Source: Dichotomocladium elegans (lineage: Eukaryota > Mucoromycota > Mucoromycetes > Mucorales > Lichtheimiaceae). From it: a stretch of DNA of 10,985 nt. Position 1 is the first letter of the stretch; the number at the start of each line of letters is the position of its first letter. Location of the stretch: the NCBI GenBank assembly GCA_025716815.1, contig JAIXMN010000120.1, forward strand, positions 1-10,985, written 5' to 3'. Shown here in pieces: positions 1 through 5,389 of this stretch. The translations under genes and the position numbers were made by a program. The notes under the pieces are model-generated. The model was not told the origin of the DNA. It did not search any database and saw nothing but the letters and a program-made list of their open reading frames with translations.

Positions 1-1
1 T

Positions 2-211
2 ACCAATGGCAAGGCCGAACGGACCAACGGTATCCTAAAGCAAATGATACGGAAGTACGTGAATGGCAAGATACATCATTGGGATGACTTTTTTAAACCT
101 GCCCTATTTGCTTCCCGTGTATGCAAACATCGGACAACTGGACTTAGTCCATTTTACATGGTTTATGGCCAAGAACCTAAACTTCCTGGCGATCACCTCC
201 GACCGTACATA
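2..211 (+). pseudogene. Old Ty3/gypsy pol, integrase C-terminal part (5' fragment, interrupted)
   Basis: The frame starting at base 2 is open and aligns residue by residue with the integrase of the intact element downstream (around 8174-8383). It includes the catalytic Glu of the DD35E triad (codon 17-19, in NGKAERTNG), the RKHRTTG-like stretch and the YGQ-P-LPGD segment. Integrase joins retroelement cDNA to host DNA. The gene runs off the left edge of the window, so protease, RT and RNase H are not visible. It stops at 211 because a Tc1/mariner transposon entered at a TA. Its continuation is 1850-2350 in the same frame, so joining across the transposon gives one open frame with no other lesion visible. 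It resembles the younger element clearly but is diverged, so it is a sister family rather than a copy. Confidence 0.85.
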
Positions 212-239
212 CAGTGGGCGCCAAAAGTGCACCAATGTT
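212..239 (+). repeat. Left terminal inverted repeat of Tc1 element
   Basis: This is 28 bp beginning CAGTGGGCGCCAAAAG and is the exact reverse complement of 1820-1847. The TA target duplication precedes it at 210-211. In this superfamily the TIR is the transposase binding and cleavage site. Confidence 0.95.
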
Positions 240-401
240 TTCAACTTTCTCACATTCTCTTAATTTCTTGGGCACATTTCTGTCTAAGGTTTACAATGCA
301 GCATTATAATATTCTTTGAGTGAACCACAATCAGCATGATATTTTCTAGGAGCAAAGCACCAGTATACTAGGAGCTATATCTACTTGAATTTAGACCATT
401 G

Positions 402-422
402 ATTGGTGCACTTTTGACGCTG
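402..422 (-). repeat. Subterminal inverted copy of the TIR core, left side
   Basis: This segment, read on the minus strand, starts CAGCGTCAAAAGTGCACC and matches the core of the outer TIR with G-to-T type differences. It faces the outer left TIR, so 212-422 forms a foldback about 210 bp long. Possible roles are a second transposase binding site or a relic of a MITE-like arrangement; neither is proven. Confidence 0.8.
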
Positions 423-428
423 CCTTCC

Positions 429-434
429 TTTATT
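429..434 (-). terminator. Polyadenylation signal of the transposase gene
   Basis: On the minus strand the sequence reads AATAAA, about 25 bases past the transposase stop codon at 459-461. It is AT-rich around and correctly placed for 3' end formation of a short transposase mRNA. Confidence 0.6.
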
Positions 435-458
435 TATAAAACTCTAAATTAAAGGTGG

Positions 459-1478
459 CTAATAGTCTATCCAGTATCCTTTGGCCTTGATAACTTCGTT
501 GCATCGCTTTGGCATTGTTTCAATAACCTTCTGGCATTCCTCCTTTGTGATTTTATACCAGGTGGCATAGATATGCTCCCAGTGTGCAATCATTCCTGCA
601 GGTGGAGAGTCATAATTATGGTAAAGCCGATATTTCAATAAAGACCACATGTTTTCAATTGGATTAAGGTCTGGAGACTGTGCTGGCCATTTCATAACTT
701 GGAATTCCTGAGATTTGAGCCAGTCTTGAACAATATAGGCAGTATGTTTTGGGTCATTGTCATGTTGAAAGATTGTATCAGGTGCACCAAAGCCGTAATA
801 CTGCATGGTTTTTTGCAAGTCATCCTTGAGAATTGAAAGATAGAGCTCCTTGTCGAGTGTGTGATCAATTTTAGCTATGTATCCAGGGCCTTCCCAAGTT
901 ATACAACTCCAAAGTTTGATATTGCCGCCACCATGTTTGACTGTTTGCTGTACATGACGGGGAAGTAGTGGTTCGCAATCTCGTTTCCATGCATAGAATT
1001 TCCCATCAGACCCAAAGCGATCGATCTTGGTTTCATCAGACCAAATTACACGTTTCCAGTCATCAACGGTCCAGTGAGCATGCTCGATTGCCCATTGGAG
1101 CCGAGCTTTAACGTTTGCTGTTCGTAAAAGTGGTTTTTTCGGCTTAACAAATGCACCAAGCCCTCCATTCTTGAAGACCCTCCGAACTGTTGCTGGGCTG
1201 ACAGATATTCCAAGGTCACTTTCTAAGGCTTTTTGGACTTGCACTGCATTTTCCTTCCTTCCAATTGTGATCTGGCGGATACAGAAAGCTTTGTCACGCT
1301 GCGATAGCTTTGGTGGGCGACCCATTTTCATGATAGGAAGTGTTTCAAACGCTTTTTTCGCAATTCGGTTAACAGTAGAAGCACCAATCTCGACTCGCTG
1401 AGCAGTTTCACGCCGTGAAAGTCCATCGGATAGATATTTCTTCACCTTGTCTTCGGTATCTTTTGGAATTGGTCGCAT
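459..1478 (-). CDS. Tc1-family transposase, DD34E, apparently intact
   Basis: The 339-residue product has the normal length for a Tc1 transposase (about 340). Residues 1-50 form a helix-turn-helix DNA-binding region (SRRETAQRVEIGASTVNRI). It is followed by an AT-hook-like GRPPKLS linker (residues 53-59) and a second HTH around 60-105. The catalytic DDE domain follows, with Asp148 in WSDETKI, Asp240 in QHDNDPKHT and Glu275 in SPDLNPIE. There are 34 residues between the last two, the Tc1 signature (mariner proper has 34D). A glycine-rich HGGG-box lies at 182-185. The protein would bind the TIRs, cut out the element in the nucleus and insert it at TA. The start is the first ATG after the AT-rich leader, with AATAAA downstream. 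No frameshift or stop is visible, so the copy could be autonomous. Confidence 0.95.
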   Translation of the reverse strand: MRPIPKDTEDKVKKYLSDGLSRRETAQRVEIGASTVNRIAKKAFETLPIMKMGRPPKLSQRDKAFCIRQITIGRKENAVQVQKALESDLGISVSPATVRRVFKNGGLGAFVKPKKPLLRTANVKARLQWAIEHAHWTVDDWKRVIWSDETKIDRFGSDGKFYAWKRDCEPLLPRHVQQTVKHGGGNIKLWSCITWEGPGYIAKIDHTLDKELYLSILKDDLQKTMQYYGFGAPDTIFQHDNDPKHTAYIVQDWLKSQEFQVMKWPAQSPDLNPIENMWSLLKYRLYHNYDSPPAGMIAHWEHIYATWYKITKEECQKVIETMPKRCNEVIKAKGYWIDY

Positions 1479-1523
1479 TATTTATTGGAGGACTTACTAT
1501 GAGAACTGAAAAGGAATTTATGG

Positions 1524-1545
1524 TTGCTAATGTCATCATTAGCAA
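1524..1545. repeat. Perfect inverted repeat upstream of the transposase gene
   Basis: TTGCTAATG (1524-1532) and CATTAGCAA (1537-1545) are perfect reverse complements separated by 4 bases. The site lies 46-67 bases upstream of the transposase ATG, in the expected promoter or leader region. It could be a binding site for a dimeric protein or a leader hairpin. Its function is unknown. Confidence 0.6.
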
Positions 1546-1637
1546 GGCAACGCCTGATATTAGTGTCGCAAAATAAAAACACAACTTGTGGGTTGTTTTA
1601 ACATGCATTGGAGCAGTTTGCGAGTAGCATAGAATTA

Positions 1638-1657
1638 GGCGTCAAAAGTGCATCAAT
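1638..1657 (+). repeat. Subterminal inverted copy of the TIR core, right side
   Basis: The segment GGCGTCAAAAGTGCATCAAT matches the TIR core in the orientation of the left TIR, although it lies near the right end. With 1820-1847 it forms a foldback of about 210 bp, mirroring the left-end arrangement. It shares the CGTCAAAAGTGCA variant with the copy at 402-422, whereas the outer TIRs read CGCCAAAAGTGCA. Confidence 0.8.
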
Positions 1658-1819
1658 GGCCTTGGTATGTTTACATCCCTTCAACTCCAGCTCACTCCGT
1701 TTCCCTCGCTTTAAAACTCAGATAAATATACAAAATAGGTCAGTGGAGAACATGGTTTAATGCTACAATATATAAATATAAATTGGATGAGAAAATGTAT
1801 ACTATATCAGAGAGAACTG

Positions 1820-1847
1820 AACATTGGTGCACTTTTGGCGCCCACTG
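1820..1847 (-). repeat. Right terminal inverted repeat of Tc1 element
   Basis: This is the exact 28-bp reverse complement of the left TIR, followed by the duplicated TA at 1848-1849. Confidence 0.95.
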
Positions 1848-1849
1848 TA

Positions 1850-2350
1850 ACTATAGAGAAGAATGGTAGCACACTCACCGATGCTGACGCATCCAAGACC
1901 CGAATTGATGCTCTGCGTAAGCTACGAACTGCCCGAATTTCTGCTGAAGACCGTGTCCGGGCGAACGCCGCTCAAGACAAAGCAAGATGTGATGCAGCGC
2001 TAAAACCCCAAGTTTTTTCCGTGGGCGACCATGTTCTCATGCGTCACGAGAATAAGTTCGGTTTAGAGTATAACTGGAAAGGCCCGTTTCGTGTACTCAA
2101 GACAAACCCCAAGACCGATATATACCAGCTCGAAGATATGAACGGTAAAACATACAGCTCTTGGGTACACACCGACCACCTCCGCCCCATTTCCACCAAG
2201 AAAAGCACCCCGCCTACCAACACATGGTATGACCCCACCGCCGCCCGGGCTGCTGAACGCCGCCATCTCGAAGCTGCTGCTGCTGCACGCTCCCAACTGT
2301 CTTTCTTGTTCGAGGACGAACAACATTCTGGAGAGGGGATATTGTCGTAA
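1850..2350 (+). pseudogene. Old Ty3/gypsy pol, C-terminal part (3' fragment)
   Basis: The frame continues the pol gene broken at 211. Upstream is a basic, charged linker with DKAR. Next comes the GPY/F-type module (DHVLMRHENK, YNWKGPF, DIYQLEDM, SSWVHTDHLRP), which also appears in the intact element near 8558-8720. The tail WYDPTAARAAERRHLEAAAA ends SGEGILS and a stop at 2348-2350. GPY/F modules in gypsy integrases help multimerise and bind DNA. No chromodomain is visible. The last codons run over the polypurine tract and into the 3' LTR, as in the younger element. Any ATG-started open frame from about 1760 is an artefact of the transposon end. With its 5' half separated by 1.6 kb, this copy cannot make a normal integrase. 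Confidence 0.9.
2330..2339 (+). promoter_or_regulatory. Polypurine tract of the old gypsy element
   Basis: GGAGAGGGGA followed by TAT and then the TG that starts the LTR. The same tract and spacing occur in the intact element (8846-8858). It would prime plus-strand DNA synthesis. It lies inside the pol reading frame. Confidence 0.85.
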
Positions 2351-2629
2351 CACATATTACTCAACCAATCAGCGTTGCCATTTAGTTTATCCTTTTCTGA
2401 ACACTTCTCCAGCAATTGTACAAACGGCCATTGTTCCTTCTTTGTAACCAACACCGACCTTTCCCTTTTCTCTCTCTTCTCCATGTATTATTATTAGATA
2501 GCAAAACAGTATAAATATCCAAATAGTTCCATGCAATAAACATCATCTATCCGTTACCCTTCTTCTTCTACTGTCACGCTTGGTCGTTGCTATTGGCTAT
2601 GGTGTAACCGCCAAAATATACGCACGACA
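2343..2629 (+). repeat. 3' LTR of the old gypsy element
   Basis: This 287-bp LTR starts TGTCG directly after the polypurine tract and ends CGACA; the termini are inverted repeats. It contains TATAAATA (2510-2517) and AATAAA (2535-2540), 17 nt apart. Near its end it has CCGCCAAAA, also found near the end of the 253-bp young LTR, but the rest is clearly diverged. The matching 5' LTR lies outside the window. Confidence 0.85.
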
Positions 2630-2636
2630 GTCGTCT

Positions 2637-3248
2637 TGTCGTAGTGTCGTAGTACAGTCCAGTCGATTATTTTAATCGCCGGCTACATGACCATTACCGA
2701 GGAGCGTAGCACTTTTTAGACAAAGTCCGAATGACAATGGTTGCTAAACATGAGTCATCAGTAGCAATCTTGACAGCATTGTACTCATTTCTTACAAGTC
2801 AATACAGTATAAATAATGGGACATTTATCGTAATAAAACATTATCATATATTGTCCGGACGACTATCTGTGTGGTTCTATCTCTCCGTGGTTATTCTCTC
2901 AGTGGACGTCGTCTCTTCTCAGTGGTATCCAATGTCGCAGCTCTATACTCCGCGAGCTATTTCATCGAACAGAGCCACACTGTCTTTTAATGTCAATGAC
3001 ACAAAGCACATCTACACCGCCACACCGCCAAGCCCATCTCAAACTTAGCCACGATTGCCAAGCCCATATCTTTTAGCTACGCCCCATATATTATACATAT
3101 CACACACATATAAATATCCCCTCACCATTGAGCAATAAAACATTATCTTATTTCCTGTACTTGATTCAGCCTGCTAGTCTATCTATCTCTGGCCATTGGT
3201 TTACCAGCTCAGATTTGGACCGACAACAAGTTTGATAAAAAGATGACA
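2637..3248 (+). repeat. LTR A, solo LTR interrupted by LTR D
   Basis: The LTR starts TGTCGTAG at 2637 and ends GATGACA at 3248. Bases 2933-3229 are a later insertion (LTR D plus its duplication), leaving about 315 bp of LTR A. The extent is set by comparison with the inverted copy B, which continues straight through GTATCCAAGTTTGAT where A is split. TATAAATA (2808-2815) and AATAAA (2832-2837) are 16 nt apart. No matching 4-bp duplication flanks it (GTCT on the left, ATAT on the right), so it may have lost a flank by recombination. Short open frames inside are not convincing genes. Confidence 0.8.
2933..3225 (+). repeat. LTR D, solo LTR nested in LTR A
   Basis: This 293-bp LTR starts TGTCGCAG and ends ACCGACA. 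It is flanked by CCAA (2929-2932) and ACAA (3226-3229), a 4-bp target duplication with one substitution; the uninterrupted copy B has CCAA. TATAAATA (3109-3116) and AATAAA (3134-3139) are 17 nt apart. GCCAAGCCCAT occurs twice in its U3. It has no internal region, so it is a product of LTR-LTR recombination. Confidence 0.85.
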
Positions 3249-3269
3249 ATATCCGCCAAAAAGTCGACA
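3249..3269 (+). repeat. 21-bp relic of an LTR 3' end
   Basis: The segment ends CCGCCAAAAAGTCGACA and is the same as the last 21 bp of the young element's LTR (4258-4278). Only this tail is present, squeezed between LTR A and LTR C. It could be the remains of an earlier LTR largely deleted or replaced by A. Confidence 0.6.
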
Positions 3270-3273
3270 CACA

Positions 3274-3719
3274 TGTCGTAGTCATATTAGCCGGGTATTC
3301 CAACTACCGACCAACTTCCGTTTTGGGACTATTCCTGATGTAATGTTCGGCCTACTTCTTCTTTTGATACCTCGCCCGACATGGATCATTACATACGAAG
3401 ATTACTTCTTTAGACACATCGTCCGGACAGAGGACGATATATTTTATGTATATTTTTAGTATTAGAAAACAATATAAATAAGGGAAAACTTATCTAACAA
3501 TAAAGAGATGACGAACCGTTTCCCTGGTCTACTCTCTTTGTGGTTATCCTTTGTGGTCTATACTCTCTTCGTGGCTATCCTTCGTGGTCTATACTCTCTT
3601 CGTGGTTATCCTTCGTGGTCTATACTCTCTTCGTGATTATCTTTTGTGGACTTTATCCTATCTGTGGTTACTCTTCGTGGTCGTCATCTTTCCGTATTCA
3701 AGTAAAAACAAAGACGACA
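3274..3719 (+). repeat. LTR C, solo LTR with CACA target duplication
   Basis: This 446-bp LTR starts TGTCGTAG and ends AGACGACA. It is flanked exactly by CACA on both sides (3270-3273 and 3720-3723), a 4-bp target duplication. TATAAATA (3473-3480) and AATAAA (3499-3504) are 18 nt apart. The part after the poly(A) signal is expanded by a 31-nt tandem repeat (3526-3678), which accounts for its extra length over the other LTRs. Confidence 0.88.
3526..3678 (+). repeat. Tandem repeat, five units of 29-31 nt, inside LTR C
   Basis: Units start at 3526, 3555, 3586, 3617 and 3648, each near GGTCTATACTCTCTTCGTGG plus TTATCCTTCGT. The first unit is 29 nt and the others 31. The two middle units are nearly identical and the outer ones are more diverged, as expected for slippage growth. 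Open frames through it are by-products of the repeat. A related CTTCGTGGTTAT motif occurs in LTRs A and B, where B has one extra 14-nt step. Confidence 0.88.
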
Positions 3720-3725
3720 CACACG

Positions 3726-4025
3726 TGTCGTCTTTTTATCAAACTTGGATACCACTGAGAAGAGACGACGTCCACTGAGAGAATAACCACGAAGAGATAA
3801 CCACGGAGAGATAGAACCACACAGATAGTCGTCTGGACAATATATGATGATGCTTTATTACGATAAAATGTCCCATTATTTATACTGTATTGACTTGTAA
3901 GAAATGAGTGCAATGCTGTCAAGATTGCTACTGATGACTCATGTTTAGCAACCATTGTCATTCGGACTTTGTCTAAAAAGTGCTACGCTCCGCGGTAATG
4001 GTCATGTAGCCGGTGATTAAAATAA
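3726..4025 (-). repeat. LTR B, inverted copy of LTR A, 3' part (split by young element)
   Basis: On the minus strand this matches LTR A almost base for base, including the TATAAATA (17 nt) AATAAA module near 3860-3895, and ends GATAAAAAGACGACA at 3726. It differs by a few substitutions and by a 14-nt extra CTTCGTGGTTAT step. It is cut at 4025 by the full-length gypsy element and resumes at 9116. The whole LTR is about 329 bp. The flanks (CACG low side, ACAA high side) do not match, so its target duplication is lost or it was rearranged. Confidence 0.88.
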
Positions 4026-4278
4026 TGTCGTCGCACAAAATTCCCAACGAATTAGAAGGCTCACGACGCCGCAGCACTTCGTGACTAGAATGCTGCGACA
4101 CTTCGACTACTGCGGCATCCTCTGCTGCGACGCCTCATCGATTATCACAGATTAGAAAAATATATAAATACCCAACACATAGCTAGCAATAAAGGCATCG
4201 AAGAAGTATTCTTTTATTATCATCCTTGCATCCTAAACGTCCCTACTGGCCACGGATATATCCGCCAAAAAGTCGACA
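4026..4278 (+). repeat. 5' LTR of the intact gypsy element
   Basis: TGTCG...CGACA, 253 bp. It holds a GC-rich U3 with CTGCGAC motifs, the promoter TATATAAATA (4161-4170) and AATAAA (4188-4193). It serves as promoter for the genomic RNA. The upstream ATAA is the target duplication. Confidence 0.95.
4161..4170 (+). promoter_or_regulatory. TATA box of the 5' LTR promoter
   Basis: TATATAAATA in an AT-rich stretch. The same module is found in every LTR family in the window. Initiation about 25-30 bases further would fall at or just after AATAAA (4188-4193), leaving a short leader of roughly 100 bases before the gag ATG at 4290. Confidence 0.7.
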
Positions 4279-4280
4279 AT

Positions 4281-4292
4281 TGGTAGCTGATG
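4281..4292 (+). promoter_or_regulatory. Primer binding site, overlapping the gag start codon
   Basis: TGGTAGCTGATG begins 2 bases after the LTR end. TGG complements the CCA tail of a tRNA, and TGGTAGC matches initiator-Met tRNA 3' ends of many eukaryotes, which end GCTACCA. The tRNA-Phe in this window would need TGGTGCCC and is excluded. The last three bases are the gag ATG. Confidence 0.7.
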
Positions 4293-5372
4293 TATAATAC
4301 CTCTAAAAACAATCCTGATTACAGTACATCCGCATTCAATACCTTCCGCGATCCACTACTAAATAACGACTCGGACGAAGAAGCACAGTCAGCAACCACC
4401 CAAGAATCAAGATCTACCGAAGAAAACACGGATATGAGCGGCAACAACAACGATCCCACGATGCTCGTAATGCTCGAAGCATTAACAAAACTCCTGAAAA
4501 AGAGCGAATCACGAGGTTTCTCGGCGCGAGTACGTGAACCCGACACGTATAGTGGTGATCGTTCCCTAGATGCGGTCCAGAGTTGGCTACGCTCCGTCGA
4601 AAGATACCTCGGCATGTCGAACATGGAGGAGTATCAGTACTCCGACTATGCAAAAACTCTTCTCCGTGGTGACGCAGAGCGATGGTGGCAGCATCAAGAA
4701 CAATTTGGCCAAGACTTGGCTAACTGGGTCGATTTCAAAAAGCGAATGATCACAACCTTCAGCCCAGTTAACGCATCGCAACTCGCCCGTGATCGACTGG
4801 CTATGATGGTACAGACGGGTTCAGTGTCTTCCTATGTATCACAGTTCCAAAGCATCTGCGTGTCCCTACCATCCATGACTGACGACGAAGCCTTGGACCG
4901 TTTTGTCCGCGGACTACAACGCGATGTCCGTCTGCATGTGCGTACCCAGCTCCCGTCGACATCTACTGACGCCATTCGCATTGCTCTGGCGTATGAAAGT
5001 GCCCAGCTTGCTGAATATGATCCAACAATCCAGACCCACCAGGTGTATGGTCAACCGGCGGCCCAGTACAATCAAAGCGCAGGAATCCCAGAGTACTTAC
5101 GAAGCAATGGTGTAGCACCTATGGACTTGGACGCCATTCGTTTCCGTCGAGGAGCCAATAACCAAGGGAACTCATCCGGCCATGGCCGCGCTAACAGGAA
5201 AGGCCGAGAGTCTCGTGGGTTTATCGACACAAAACAGTGTTACAACTGTGGTGGGACGGGCCATTTGGCACGCGAATGCCCCTCGGCAACCCCAGAGAAC
5301 CGCCAATCGACCAGATATTCGCAACAACCCAAATTCCACGGTCACCCAAAAGGCCAAGCGCAGGGGGATTAA
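4290..5372 (+). CDS. gag: Gag polyprotein (capsid and nucleocapsid)
   Basis: The 360-residue protein is the structural protein of the virus-like particle that packages the element RNA in the cytoplasm. After an acidic, Ser/Asn-rich N-terminus (1-60) comes a Retrotrans_gag-type capsid region (about 80-245) with the usual Trp-rich core (SWLRSVERYL, AERWWQHQ, WVDFKKRM). A basic Arg/Gly-rich linker (about 285-310) and one CCHC zinc knuckle follow (Cys317, Cys320, His325, Cys330; CYNCGGTGHLAREC), which binds RNA. The start at 4290 is the first ATG after the LTR and overlaps the primer binding site. The stop (5370-5372) lies in the loop of the frameshift hairpin. Pol follows in the -1 frame, so most ribosomes would make Gag alone and a minority Gag-Pol. 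Confidence 0.93.
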   Translation: MYNTSKNNPDYSTSAFNTFRDPLLNNDSDEEAQSATTQESRSTEENTDMSGNNNDPTMLVMLEALTKLLKKSESRGFSARVREPDTYSGDRSLDAVQSWLRSVERYLGMSNMEEYQYSDYAKTLLRGDAERWWQHQEQFGQDLANWVDFKKRMITTFSPVNASQLARDRLAMMVQTGSVSSYVSQFQSICVSLPSMTDDEALDRFVRGLQRDVRLHVRTQLPSTSTDAIRIALAYESAQLAEYDPTIQTHQVYGQPAAQYNQSAGIPEYLRSNGVAPMDLDAIRFRRGANNQGNSSGHGRANRKGRESRGFIDTKQCYNCGGTGHLARECPSATPENRQSTRYSQQPKFHGHPKGQAQGD

Positions 5373-5389
5373 AGGGAGCCCCTCTGCGC
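5345..5389 (+). promoter_or_regulatory. -1 programmed ribosomal frameshift signal
   Basis: The heptamer CCCAAAA (5345-5351) sits in the gag frame as C CCA AAA, the X XXY YYZ form and phase needed for simultaneous -1 slippage. After a 6-nt spacer (5352-5357) comes a GC-rich hairpin: GCGCAGGGGG-side 5358-5367 pairs with CCCC (5379-5382) and CTGCGC (5384-5389). That is ten base pairs with one bulged T (5383) and an 11-base loop holding the gag stop. A pseudoknot is possible between AGGGA (5373-5377) and TCCCT (5408-5412). Heptamer, spacer and structure all agree with known retroviral and retrotransposon signals; efficiency cannot be judged from sequence. Confidence 0.85.

Larger units (their letters stand above)
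212..1847 (-). mobile_element. Tc1/mariner DNA transposon, complete, inserted in old gypsy pol
   Basis: The two ends are perfect 28-bp terminal inverted repeats starting CAGTGGGCGCC (212-239 and 1820-1847), flanked on both sides by the TA (210-211 and 1848-1849) that Tc1/mariner elements duplicate. The element is 1,636 bp and carries one intact transposase gene on the minus strand. It cut the pol gene of an older Ty3/gypsy element; the reading frame matches on either side once one TA is counted. Copies of the repeat core also lie subterminally at 402-422 and 1638-1657, inverted relative to the nearer end. Intact ends, intact gene and perfect TIRs suggest a fairly recent insertion, though later than the gypsy copy it broke. 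Confidence 0.95.

Noticed and set aside
1171..1401. Plus-strand open frame opposite the transposase
   Set aside because: It is an antisense shadow of the intact transposase gene with no recognisable domain.
2731..3048. Open frame of about 105 codons starting MTMVAKHESS, repeated at 3698-3961 on the minus strand
   Set aside because: The two copies are simply LTRs A and B; the frame spans TATA and poly(A) elements and diverges at the LTR D boundary, so it is not a gene.
3526..3678. CRISPR-like array
   Set aside because: The units are contiguous with no unique spacers and lie inside a eukaryotic LTR.
3540..3778. Overlapping short open frames with repeated WSILSSWLSF
   Set aside because: They are produced by the 31-nt tandem repeat in LTR C in two frames.
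5328..5334. Second slippery-like heptamer CCCAAAT
   Set aside because: It begins at the first base of a gag codon, the wrong phase for -1 slippage, and has no stem at the right spacing.
5237..5350. Independent start of pol at GTG (5237)
   Set aside because: GTG is not a credible start in a eukaryotic nuclear gene, and the region is the zinc-knuckle part of gag in another frame; the frameshift signal explains Pol expression.
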